From the NCBI RefSeq assembly GCF_000002995.4, contig NW_025062311.1:5001-45078 (forward strand): a stretch of DNA of 40,078 nt, in the 5' to 3' direction. The translations under genes and the position numbers were made by a program. The first letter of the stretch is position 1, and each line of letters begins with the position of its first letter. Of the stretch, positions 12,730-23,691 are shown piece after piece. The notes under the pieces were generated by a model, which was not told where the DNA came from, ran no database searches, and worked only from the letters and a program-made list of their open reading frames with translations. Origin of the DNA: Brugia malayi. Taxonomy: Eukaryota > Nematoda > Chromadorea > Rhabditida > Onchocercidae.

Positions 12730-15700
12730 ACAATACCACTAGAAGATATTTTGATTAATTCATTAACTCATACCATTTCTTACCAATATAACATGATCAC
12801 TAGAAGACATTTTGATTAATTCATGCCATACTTCTTTTTCAATTAATCAAAATGTCTTCTTGTGATATTGTTATATCTGCAGAGAAATGGTACTAGTTAA
12901 TGAAGTAATTAAAATGTCTTCTAGTGATATTGTTATATCTGTAGAGAAATGGTATGAGTTAATGAATTAATCAAAATGTCTTCTAGTGATATTGTTATAT
13001 CTGTAGAGAAATGGTATGAGTTAATGAATTAATCAAAATGTCTTCTAGTGATATTGTTATATCTGCAGAGAAATGGTTCGAATTAATCAATAAATCAAAA
13101 TGTCTTCTAGTGATATTGTTATATTTGCAGAGAAGTGGCATGAATTAATCAAAATGTCTTCTAGTGATATTGTTATATTTGCAGAGAAGTGGCATGAATT
13201 AATCAAAATGTCTTCTAGTGATATTGTTATATCTGTAGAGAAATGGTATGAGTTAATGAAGTAATCAAAATGTCTTCTAGTGATATTGTTATATTTGCAG
13301 AGAAGTGGCATGAATTAATCAAAATGTCTTCTAGTGATATTGTTATATCTGTAGAGAAATGGTATGAGTTAATGAAGTAATCAAAATGTCTTCTAGTGAT
13401 ATTGTTATATCTGTAGAGAAATGGTATGAGTTAATGAAGTAATCAAAACGTCTTCTTGTGATAATGTTATATCTGTAGAGAAATGGTATGAGTTAATGAA
13501 GTTATCAAAACGTCTTGCAATGATATTGTTATATCTGTAGAGAAATGGTATGAGTTAATGAAGTAATCCAAACGTCTTCTAGTGATATTGTTATATTTGC
13601 AGAGAAGTGGCATGAATTAATCAAAATGTCTTCTAGTGATATTGTTATATCTGTAGAGAAATGGTATGAGTTAATGAAGTAATCAAAATGTCTTCTAATG
13701 ATATTGTTATATCTGTAGAGAAATGGTATGAGTTAATGAATTAATTAAAAATATCGTCTAGTGATATTGATTAATCAAAATATCTTCTAGTAATATTGTA
13801 ATATTTGCAGAATTATGGCATGAAATAATCAAAATATCTTCTAGTGATATTGTTATATCTATGAGAAATGGTATGAGTTAATGAATTAATCAAAACATCT
13901 TCTAGTGATATTGTTATATTTGCAGAATTATGGCATGAATTAATCAAAATGTCTTCTAGTGATCTTATTATATTGGTAAAGAAATGGTATGAGTTAATGA
14001 ATTAATCAAAATGTCTTCTAGTGATATTGTTATATCTGTAGAGAAATGGTATGAGTTAATGAATTTATTCAAAATATCTTTTAGTAATATTGTTTATCTG
14101 TAGAGAAATGGTATGAGTTAATGAATTAATCAAAATATTTTCTAGTGATATTGTTATATTTGCAGAATTACGGCATGAATTAATCAGAATATCTTCTAGT
14201 GATACTATTATATTTGCAGAATTATGGCATGAATTAATCAAAATGTCTTCTAGTGATATTGTTATATTTGCAGAGAAATGGTATGAGTTAATGAAGTAAT
14301 CAAAATGTCTTCTAGTGATATTGTTATATTTGCAGAGAAGGGGAATGAATTAATCAAAATGTCTTCTAGTGATATTGTTATATCTGTAGAGAAATGGTAT
14401 GAGTTAATGAAGTAATCAAAACGTCTTCTAGTGATATTGTTATATCTGTAGAGAAGGGGAATGAATTAATCAAAATGTCTTCTAGTGATATTGTTATATC
14501 TGTAGAGAAATGGTATGAGTTAATGAAGTAATCAAAACGTCTTCTAGTTAATGAATTAATCAAAATATCTTCTAGTGATATTGTTATGTTTTTGCAGAAT
14601 TATGGCATGAATTAATCAAAATGTCTTCTAGTGATCTTGTTATATTTGCTGAATTATGGCATGAAATAATCAAAATGTGTTCTAGTGATCTTGTTATATT
14701 GGTAAAGAAATGGTATGAGTTAATGAAGTAATCAAAATGTCTTCTAGTGATATTGTTATATCTGTAGAGAAATGGTATGAGTTAATGAATTAATCAAAAT
14801 GTCTTCTAGTGATATTGTTATATCTGCAGAGAAATGGTACTAGTTAATGAAGTAATTAAAATGTCTTCTAGTGATATTGTTATATCTGTAGAGAAATGGT
14901 ATGAGTTAATGAAGTAATCAAAATGTCTTCTAGTGATATTGTTATATCTGTAGAGAAATGGTATGAGTTAATGAAGTAATCAAAACGTCTTCTAGTGATA
15001 TTGTTATATTTGCAGAGAAGTGGCATGAATTAATCAAAATGTCTTCTAGTGATATTGTTATATCTGTAGAGAAATGGTATGAGTTAATGAAGTAATCAAA
15101 ATGTCTTCTAGTGATATTGTTATATCTGTAGAGAAATGGTATGAGTTAATGAATTAATTAAAACATCTTCTAGTGATATTGTGATTAATCAAATTATCTT
15201 CTTGTAATATTGTAATATTTGCAGAATTATGGCATGAAATAATCAAAATATCTTCTAGTGATATTTTTATATCTATTGAGAAATGGTATGAGTTAATGAA
15301 TTAATCAAAATGTCTTCTAGTTATATTGCTATATCTGTCGAGAAATGGTGTGAGTTAATGAAGTAATCAAAATGTCTTCTTGTGTTCGTGTTATACTGGT
15401 AGAGAAATGGTATGAGTTAATGAATTAATCAAAATGTCTTCTAGTGATATTGTTATATCTGTAGAGAAATGGTATGAGCTAATGAAAAAATCAAAATGTT
15501 TTCTAGTGATATTGTTAAATCAGTAGAGAAATGGTACAAGTTGATGAATTAATCAAAATGTCTTCTAGTGATATTGTTTTATCTGCAGAGAAATGGTACG
15601 AGTTAATGAATTAATCAAAATGTCTTCTAGTGATATTGTTATATCTGTAGAGAAATGGTATGAGTTAATGAATTAATCAAAATGTCTTCTAATGATATTG

Positions 15701-16215
15701 TTATATTTGCAGAGAAGTGACATGAAACAATCAAAATGTCTTCAAGTGATATTGTTTTATCTGTAGGAAATGGTATGAGTTAATGAATTAATCAAAATAT
15801 CTTCTAGTGATATTGTTGCAGAGAAGTGACATGAAACAATCAAAGTGTCTTCTAGTGATATTGTTATATTTGTTGAGATATGGTATGAGTTTATGAAACA
15901 ATCAAAGTGTCTTCTAGTGAAATTGTTATATCTGTAGAGAAATGGTACAAGTTATGAATAATGTCTTCTTGTGATATTGTTTTATCTGCAGAGAAATGGT
16001 ACTAGTAAATGAAGTAATTAAAATGTCTTCTAATGATATTGTTATGTTTGCAGAGAAGTGACATGAAACAATCAAAATGCCTTCTAATGATATTGTTATA
16101 TTTGCAGAGAAGTGACATGAAACAATCAAAATGTCTTCTAGTGATATTGTTATATCTGTAGAGAAATGGTATGAGCTAATGAAAAAATCAAAATGTTTCT
16201 AGTGATATTAATGAA
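12730..16215 (+). repeat. Satellite A tandem array, left block
   Basis: More than 50 tandem copies of a unit with the core TCAAAATGTCTTCTAGTGAT followed by ATTGTTATAT. Two length classes are interspersed. The 62-bp class continues CTGTAGAGAAATGGTATGAG and TTAATGAAGTAA. The 54-bp class continues TTGCAGAGAAGTGGCATGAA and TTAA. Copies differ by point changes (GTC/ATC, TCTGTAG/TTTGCAG, GATATT/GATCTT) and short deletions, so the array is old. The first part (12730-12821) is in the opposite orientation. The array fades out around 16200-16215. Minus-strand open frames within it are by-products of the repeat. Confidence 0.95.
12796..12866. repeat. Head-to-head junction of satellite A, perfect-hairpin type
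   Basis: The arm at 12796-12821 (ATCACTAGAAGACATTTTGA then TTAATT) is the reverse complement of 12841-12866 with one mismatch over 26 bp, separated by 19 nt. It marks where the array orientation switches. Confidence 0.9.
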
Positions 16216-17588
16216 ATAATTTATTTTTTATTCTTGAATAAATTAAGAATTCAAAAATGAAATTCAATGGAAACATTTGGATAAATAAGAAAAAAATGTT
16301 ATAGAGTCTAAAAAAAATCATTCACTACTGCAATTCTATTTATATTTAATGTAGGTATATGTGATATGCTAAGTTTAATCAGCAACTGTTAAATTTTTTT
16401 TAAAAAAAGGGAAAAAACCTAGTCTTTCAGATATTAATTTAATATATATAAATTTGTGAAATATTTATCAATTTTGAATTAGGAATGAGATATGATTAAA
16501 ATGTATTGTATTCCTATCAAATTTTATATCATTTAAAGAGTTATCTAATAAAAAGTAGAAGTATAATAGCGCTTTTTAATATTCATATTATTATTTATAT
16601 CTCACTGTCATTAAGATAAATCAACAATTTTTTTCTTCACTCCTAAATAATTTTTCTTCATTTAATACTTATTTTTTATCTTAGATAATTTTTTTTTTAC
16701 TTTTTTATTTAATTTATTCCTTATTTAACACAAAAAGAAAAATAAAAAGATATTCAAAATTTCTCAAAAATATACTTTTCAATTAATTGGAAATGGTTGA
16801 AAATAAATGTAGATGAGCTTTTTCTTTCTCTTGTAAATTTTTCTTCGAATAAAATAGATAAAACATTTTGCTTCAGATTTTTTGAGAAATGTTATCATTT
16901 GAAATAAATTGATGAATTAATTGTAAATAACGTAATGAATACACTTTTTTCTTTCAGCTGTCACCTTTGTTTTGTTTTTGCTTTTATTTTCAGCAAAAGC
17001 GATCGATTTTGCAAAAATTTTTGAGTCATTTTTAACAGATACAAAGGAAAATTTTAATTTTTAATTTACCAGAAATATTGGGAATTTGTAATCGACTTAG
17101 TTGTGAGAATATTTACAAAGCTATTGATGTATTTAGAAAAAGTGAAGTTTTTATTAACTTTCAGGTATTTTGCATGGTTTGTTTTTCGCTCATTTTTTTC
17201 TTTTTTTAAATTTATTTACATAATGATTCACACAATCACATAATGACTAATATACTCTTTTTGAATAATTGTGAATCATTTTTGTGCTTCTGATTTTAAT
17301 ATTGTAAAGAAATTCCAAATCTGAAAAGAATATAAATTATTGCAGATGGGATAGAAAATTCTTGATGATCTTATTTCAAATCCTGATTTCATTGCGTAAT
17401 TCATCAATAGAGCAAGTGGAGCTAAAGGATAGGTAATATTACTTGCTAGTAAATCATCAAAAAATAATGCTAAAGGTATATTTCAATTATTTATTGTTTT
17501 GATGATTTATTAGTAAGCATTTTTTACAAAGAAAAGATGTTTTTCAAATATATGAAATAAAAAATTTTTTAAAGCTAGCTTTTTACAG
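16216..17588. other. AT-rich non-coding stretch
   Basis: No coding exon or RNA gene recognised. It consists mostly of A- and T-runs. Short donor/acceptor-like motifs exist near 17390-17480 but bound no convincing exon. Confidence 0.5.
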
Positions 17589-17689
17589 AAATTGGTTTAC
17601 AAGATGGCGATATTGGCATCAATTTCAGCAAAATGATTGAAAATGATAATAGTAGTTATGGTAGTAAATTCGAGAAATCAAAAAAACCA

Positions 17690-17694
17690 AAAGA
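17690..17694. repeat. Target-site duplication, left copy (AAAGA)
   Basis: Identical to 18136-18140 on the other side of the solo LTR. Confidence 0.85.
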
Positions 17695-18135
17695 TGTCGT
17701 GAGAGGTTTGTTGGTTGATATTAGAATTGTTTGCAATACAGTAGAAGGATTAACAAGCCTTTATTTTTCGCAAACGTAGTATTAATAAACAGAGCAGTAA
17801 AAGGAGAGAAGAGACTTATAATAAAGAAGATCGGAGGAATTGATATTGGTTAACAGAAAGTAGTCGACAATAATGATAACTATGAAACCTTTTGTTTATT
17901 AGAATTGAATTTATATGAGTGAGGATTGGGCGTGTCTAAGATAAAATCATGTGCGTTAAGAATTGGAAGTGTTTACAATAAATTTTACTCAAAATCTCAT
18001 GAGTAATAAATCATGAGGATTGCAAGTGTTTACAAAACTATGAAACTAAAAATGATTAATTAATTTTTATTAAAAATTATATATTTATTTTTTTTTTTTT
18101 AGATAAATTTTTTTGCGAAATTATAATTCGCGACA
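17695..18135 (-). mobile_element. Solo LTR of the BEL/Pao-type element
   Basis: Begins TGTCGTGAGAGG and ends TTCGCGACA, with the same termini and internal stretches (TTGGTTGATATT, GCAATACAGTAG, GCGAAATTA) as the LTR at 34102-34743, in the same orientation. It is flanked by the direct repeat AAAGA (17690-17694 and 18136-18140), a 5-bp target-site duplication. At 441 bp it is shorter than the 642-bp copy, mostly in the presumed U3. On the minus strand its AATAAA (17765-17760) is followed by GGCTTGTTAATCC, with no SL1 insertion. No internal element sequence remains, as expected after LTR-LTR recombination. Confidence 0.9.
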
Positions 18136-18140
18136 AAAGA
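18136..18140. repeat. Target-site duplication, right copy (AAAGA)
   Basis: Identical to 17690-17694 on the other side of the solo LTR. Confidence 0.85.
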
Positions 18141-18390
18141 AGAAATAAGCTAGGACGGATGTGTTAAGATTAGTATGTTTAAATATATATAAATTAATGG
18201 TTATTTAATAAAAAATGAACAGAAATAATGAGCTAAATAATAGATATTGATGGAAAAATAATATATATTAAAAAGTAGTAGATAGATTAATAATGTTTTT
18301 TAGAAATAAAATATTCAACAAATAAAAAATTATCCAATAAAATATAGTACGAAATGATGAATAAATTCAATGTTCATAACTAATTTTAGG

Positions 18391-18600
18391 TTGAAAGTGG
18401 TTGTATATTGTTGATGTTGAGAACAGATATTGATGATATTGAGAACTATATTGCGATAACGGAAACAACTATGATAGCATCATTAATATAAACCAGAATA
18501 CAATCTATTATTCCGGACTTAGATCTAATATTATTTGAAATTTCTGAAAATATTGATTAAGTTGAGCAGACAAAAACAATAATTGGTGCTATCACCGATT
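18391..18600. other. Weak exon-like open stretch with stops
   Basis: After AACTAATTTTAG (near 18390), one plus frame reads about 33 codons (including RTDIDDIENYIAITETTMIA), hits TAA, then continues in the same frame with IIPDLDLILFEISENID before another stop. It may be a decayed exon; no family recognised. Confidence 0.2.
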
Positions 18601-18746
18601 CAGACAAAAATTTCAGACAAAAATTTCAGAGTATACTTCTTCATTTCCTTTTCGTTTTTTAATTTTATTGTTTTGTATGTATTTATTCTTATTTTATTTT
18701 GTTAAATATTACATTTTATTCCTATAAATTTATGATTTTTTAAAAT

Positions 18747-18935
18747 CATGAAGAAAAAGAAAAGCGACGAATAAATTCTCGTCAAATTTATGAAATTTGA
18801 AATTTTCCAAAATGATAAAATTATTGTAAATTTTATCAGTGTAAAATAAGTTAATAACATATTATATTAATTTTTTCTATTAATAGCAAATTAATGACAA
18901 AAAATGTTGATTTTTGATCTAACTATTAGATATAA
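18747..18935. repeat. Diverged local duplication, copy 1
   Basis: Shares a long run of similar sequence with about 19376-19575, including TTAATTTTTTCTATTAATAG followed by CAAATTAAT, in the same order with small indels. The copies are about 620 bp apart. Non-coding. Confidence 0.7.
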
Positions 18936-19375
18936 CTATTATAAAACTCTTAACAGATTTGTTAAGAAACACTAATTTAACTGTTGCAACAATACCTTAA
19001 TTTTTAGCCTACAAACCACTGTTTCAACTCTTCGATGACTACGACGTCCTTATATCACCATAACTTATAGACCTGTCATTGAAGATGAACTGGAATAAAT
19101 TGATAAACAAACAATAACAACTCATATTCTACTTGGATTAGTATAAATGCAAAAAAATCACTCACTAAATCAACAACATGAAATTTCCGTGAAGATAGTG
19201 ATCATTATGCTACGTATTACGATGATGTAAGAGGTTAATATTAGTTTTGCATAATTCATAAAAAAATCAAGAACTTTGAAATTTCAATACTCCTAAAAAT
19301 ATAAAAGTCTCAATAGTTCTAGAATCAAAACTTCTATAATTTATTAATTTTGAATGTAATATTTTGCAAAAAAAT

Positions 19376-19575
19376 CAATGAAGAAGGAAAAACTATAAAT
19401 AAATTCTTGTTAAGTATATAAAATTTTGAATTATTCCAAAATAATAAAGTTAAATTTTATGAATTGTAAGAAAAATTTATCAATATAAAAAGTTAAAAAC
19501 ACATTACATTAATTTTTTCTATTAATAGCAAATTAATAGTAAAATATATTGATTTATGATCTGAATAACTATCAG
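19376..19575. repeat. Diverged local duplication, copy 2
   Basis: Direct, diverged copy of about 18747-18935; both end near GATCT(A/G) followed by an ACTAT-containing stretch. Confidence 0.7.
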
Positions 19576-19649
19576 AATATCTGAGATATTTCAAATGTTT
19601 CAATCATTCATTTTAACAAATGCAAAATTTGTCACTTAAGCAAATTTGA

Positions 19650-19793
19650 GAGTTCAAGGATAATAATTGTTTTCGCATTTGAATAAGAAAAACTAGAGTT
19701 CAAGAGTAATAATTACTCCAGTATTTGGACGAGACAGAGTGTCAGGATTCAAGGTAATAATTGTTCACCGTATCTGAACAAAAACAGGGTTTT
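19650..19793 (+). repeat. Three-copy degenerate tandem repeat of about 46-49 bp
   Basis: Copies start at about 19650, 19696 and 19745 with (G)AGTTCAAG or GGATTCAAG, followed by TAATAATT and a (T/C)GxATxTG(A/G)A(T/C) segment. Confidence 0.6.
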
Positions 19794-21090
19794 GATTTGA
19801 GATGGAATATACAATTTTTTCCCCCAATATAATGTCATACAAATAAATTGAACTATTGCAAATAATTAAGAAATGAATTTTAAAATTTTTGCAAATAATG
19901 GATAAAAAAATATAAATAAACATTTAAAATATATATATATATAAGCAAACGTTACTTTCCCTATTTATTACTAAAATATTAACTACCATATTTCATTGTT
20001 ATTAAATTGCAGCCAATTAGGACAATAAGAGATATTATCAGCAATGATAAATGATTTATCGGATAATGATATCAAAGAAGAAAACAAAAAAAAAAAAGGA
20101 AAAAAGAAAAACGTGCATATATCAAATTAATGAATAAAATTTGATGAGTTTAATTTAGCAAATTCCAAAAGATATAGCAAACTATCACAGCACCTTATTT
20201 CATCCACAATTAATAGCCAAATAAATTCAAAGTTTTGCTAATGTGAAGTGAGAGAAAGAGGAAGAAGGAGAAAGAGAGGGAAAGAAAGACAAAGAAAGAG
20301 TTTGTTAAATCTTTTTCAGAAAATAAAAATCCGAGAATTTCTCAAAGAATTCATTATACGAAGAAAATTAATTGAATGCTGTTTTAATTAGTAATGTAAA
20401 TTGAAAAATAAGAATGGTAAAAACAAATAATGTAAATGAATGAATAAAGAATGTAAAGTTAATGTTAGTTTTATTATTTTTATTTTCTCTTATCATTATT
20501 ATTACTAGTTTTCTCGCAAAAAATTTTGTCTCCGAAAAATAAAAATGTTCAATTCAATTTTCGACAACAAATTAGAATTATTGAAACTCAATCAGGACTT
20601 AATGTCCTTTGATTCAATTTGACTTTATTAACTAAATATTTACTAAAAGTTGTTTGTATTATTATTTATTATTATCACTATTATTAATTATTATTATATT
20701 ATTACTATTATTATTAATGTCATTACTAATATTATTAATATATTTTATCAAATAATAATTCTTTCTTTCTTTTTGCTCTCACATACACTTATTTTTTTTA
20801 TTATTTTTAAAATTACATTTTTATTAAAAGTTTTCCACATATTTTTAAAATTATATTTTCATTGAAAGATTGTTAAATTTTTCTGAAAAATTTGAAACTC
20901 TGATGAATATAATACACTAGGGAAATTTTTGTTTTTATTTTTTTATGAAAGTGTGAACTATTTAATTATTCATTATATTTATTCCACTTAAGATTTTCAT
21001 TGATGATCACAATTTATTGTATTTTTCAAGCAAAATATTTGTTGTAGATTTGGTGGAGAAAGAATGATGGTAAATTGATAATTTATTCGA
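19794..21090. other. AT-rich non-coding stretch with simple repeats
   Basis: Contains a purine-rich tract (about 20247-20302, GA/AAAG-rich) and an ATT/TTA-rich microsatellite (about 20660-20745). The hydrophobic open frame at 20650-20865 is a by-product of the microsatellite. No gene recognised. Confidence 0.55.
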
Positions 21091-21094
21091 AACA

Positions 21095-21849
21095 ATAAGA
21101 AAATTATATCGCTCGGCAGCGAAGACTATTTACCTTTTCTTATTAATCCTATCGCAGAAAAGCGAGTATCTCTACATCTATGCCGAGTAAGTGAGAAATT
21201 ATTAATTGTAAAAATTATTGAGTATAAAAATGTTTTCGGCAGCATATTTTTAAATAGATATTATAAGAATATTTGATCAAATTATACAAATTTGGATAGA
21301 AATTTAATAGTAATGCTATTAAATTACAGATATTCTTAAATTATAAACATTCTCAAAAATTTTTAATTTAAAAGTAAATTTAATAAATATTTTTTTAATA
21401 CTAGCGATCACTGGCTCGTTTACAACATTTTTCTCTCTGCTCATTCTACTTCTTTTTCTATTCTTCATTTGTTTTATTGCAGCACAAGATGCAGCAGGTG
21501 TGACAGTACATATCAGTTATCAAAAAATATTACAAATGGTGCGGAACTAATCAATATGCATCCTAATAATAATAAAGTTCTTATTATTGTTTTCTCTATT
21601 ACTCGCATAATTTATATAATTTAAAAATTTAAAATTTTCCGAAAAAAAATTTTAAGTGCTTTAGTTAAAGTTGCTTTAGTTTTTTTAATATATTTTATCT
21701 TTTCATCTTTGATTCAATACTTACGTTCATTTTTTTCCTCTGATTTTTAGTCAGCGGAAGAAATATCATGCAAAGATACAGCAGTGACGAATCAGAGTCG
21801 TGAAAATTCTGAAAGCAATGAAAATAATAGTAGCAATATTGCGAACTGA
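21095..21849 (+). pseudogene. Possible 5' exons of the GH47 pseudogene
   Basis: Three exon-like pieces precede the catalytic-domain exons. About 21095-21186 ends at a strong donor (CCGA|GTAAGTGAG) and in one frame gives a short hydrophobic stretch that could be a membrane anchor. About 21479-21590, after TTATTGCAG, is open (TRCSRCDSTYQLSKNITNGA). 21751-21849, after TGATTTTTAG, is open for 32 codons (SAEEISCKDTAVTNQSRENS, then acidic/Asn-rich) and ends at TGA. A type II membrane anchor and a low-complexity stem are normal N-terminal to a class I mannosidase, so position and composition fit, but there is no motif to prove it. The in-frame stop also fits a dead copy. Confidence 0.3.
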
Positions 21850-22062
21850 GAAAAGATTCAAAATCTTAAATATATTAACTATAGCCTTTCTTATGAATTC
21901 ATCTGGCAAGGTTATATGTTTTTTATTCTTATGTGATCAGCAAATATTTTTCTAAATCTAAGATTTGTATTAAAGTTTTCGTGGATCTTTGAAGATTCGT
22001 ACTGTTTGTATTTTTGATTGTTCTTTACAACAGTTGCTATTTTTTCTTCTTTTTGTTTTTAG

Positions 22063-23691
22063 GGCCGCAAAACGATAAACAAAAAGCAGTGATGGAAGTA
22101 TTAAAGCATGTTTGGGAAGGATATAAAAAATATGCTTGTGGATATGATCATTTGAAGCCGGTTACGAAGTCTTATAATGATTGGTTTGATTTAAAATTGA
22201 CAATTGTTGATTTGATATCAACTGTTGTTGATATCAACTGCCATTATTATGGAACTTCATGTAGTAAGTTTTACGAAATCTTTTAAATATCATAAATTAT
22301 AAGTTACAACTATACATATGAAGGAAAAGTATTGTGATAAAAAAAAGTTAAAAAAGGAAATTTTATTTTAGAAAAGCTTTTTACGTTTTATTTTATTATT
22401 AAGAATACGAAGAAGGAAGAAAATGGATTGCTGAATCGTTGTCGTTTGAGAAGAATTGTTTTGTGAGTTCTTCGAAACAACTATATGCGTATTTGGTGGT
22501 TTATTAAGTGGTGATCAAATGTTTATTCATCGTGCTCACGATCTTGGTTCTGGACTTACTGCAGCTTATGCAACCTTATCTCCTATTCCATCAGCGACGT
22601 TAGCCTTACGAATATTTTTATTTCTTTGTTGTAATTTTATATGCAAGCATCTTATTATTAGACTATATTTTTAGCTAATGACAAAAGTTAGTCATCATGA
22701 TTGAAAACTGCTTAGCAATAACTTATTTAATTCTTAAAAGATATTTAATTTGTTATATAATAAAGTGCAATTATATTTCTAATAATATAGATAACATAGA
22801 TCTCATAAATTATGTTCTTTTCTAAATTATTTCTGGACATCTTTTTTTGGAAGACTTTTTATGCAAAATATAACCATTTCATAACAACATTCCGTATACC
22901 TTTAACTTTTGATTATCATATCACATTGTGTTGTTTGCGTAAGTAGATTTGATTTTGACTAATGACCTATTGTCTTTTAAAATTTTATAACACGTTAAAC
23001 AGTTCATGCGCACTGTTTTTACTGATAACGCAATCAGTCAAATGATATGTTTTGCATAATGTGAAATGTATCTATTTTGAAGTCATTAGCAATAATTTCA
23101 GACAATTGTCCTGCATATTTTTTAAGTGTTTTTTAGGGAAGCAGGGCAACGATCATGGAATACTTATTGTTCTTTTCCTGAAGTAACCAGCATTCAGTTA
23201 GAATTGGGAGATCTTTCTCAAGTAATTAACAACAACACTTATAAAGTAAGTTTTATTTATCTTGTAGCTTTAGGGTTAACTTAGAATTGCAATTTTTATT
23301 TGGAAATTAAATGAAATGAATTAAGTTAATTTTTTTATATTCATAACTATATATATATATGTAGTGATTCTTGCATTTCGAACATCCGAGCATATACACA
23401 ACGAAGGTTGTCTTGAATATGGTGAACTTTGATATATTATTAGTCCAGTGACAAGATGATTTAAAGATGATTGATTGTGTCCTTTTTGTTACTTTAACTT
23501 AAATATTCTATTACTTGTTTTTCATCTTGAATGTAAATTATGTAAGTAGCTGTTTGGAAAATTATTTTATGTAGAAAATGCATTATTTTTGTTTTATTTA
23601 GAGCAAATAATCATTATTATGGGTGCAGGAGTAAATAGCTATTATGAATATTTATTGAAGCAATGGCTACAAGCCGGCAAACAGTTGATTG
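22063..23691 (+). pseudogene. GH47 class I alpha-1,2-mannosidase pseudogene
   Basis: Pieces match, in order, the catalytic domain of class I alpha-1,2-mannosidases, which trim Man9GlcNAc2 N-glycans in the ER/Golgi. Exon 22063-22263 has PQNDKQKAVMEVLKHVWEGY and KPVTKSYNDWFDLKLTIVD; the family's (I/L)DxLDTM is degraded to VDLISTVV, and KYAWG is KYACG. The exon from 22404 begins with EYEEGRKWIAESLSFEKN. After a frame change near 22450 it gives FETTICVFGGLLSGDQM, lacking the usual SAYHL before SGD, and HRAHDLGSGLTAAY. A further frame change is needed for SDVSLTN near 22590-22610. Exon 23137-23245 has PEVTSIQLELGDLSQ and donor AAA|GTAAGT. Exon about 23603-23691 has MGAGVNSYYEYLLKQWLQAG. The C-terminal third, with later catalytic and calcium-site motifs, is absent. 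Splice sites survive, so it is an unprocessed duplicate. Frameshifts, lost motif residues and truncation make an active enzyme implausible. Confidence 0.88.

Larger units (their letters stand above)
17589..18153 (+). pseudogene. Open exon-like stretch interrupted by a solo LTR
   Basis: After TTTTACAG (ending 17588), one frame is open for about 35 codons (IGLQDGDIGINFSKMIENDN, then SSYGSKFEKSKKPK) until the solo LTR begins at 17695. If the LTR and one copy of the 5-bp target duplication are ignored, the same frame continues for a few codons and ends at TAG (18151-18153). The acidic/polar composition differs from random frames nearby. I do not recognise the protein. It could be the last exon of a lost gene, broken by the insertion. 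Confidence 0.35.

Noticed and set aside
12439..12819. 126-codon plus-strand open frame
   Set aside because: Pyrimidine-rich, hydrophobic, no family likeness, and its end lies within the inverted satellite A units.
20650..20865. Hydrophobic 71-codon open frame
   Set aside because: Produced by an ATT/TTA-rich microsatellite.
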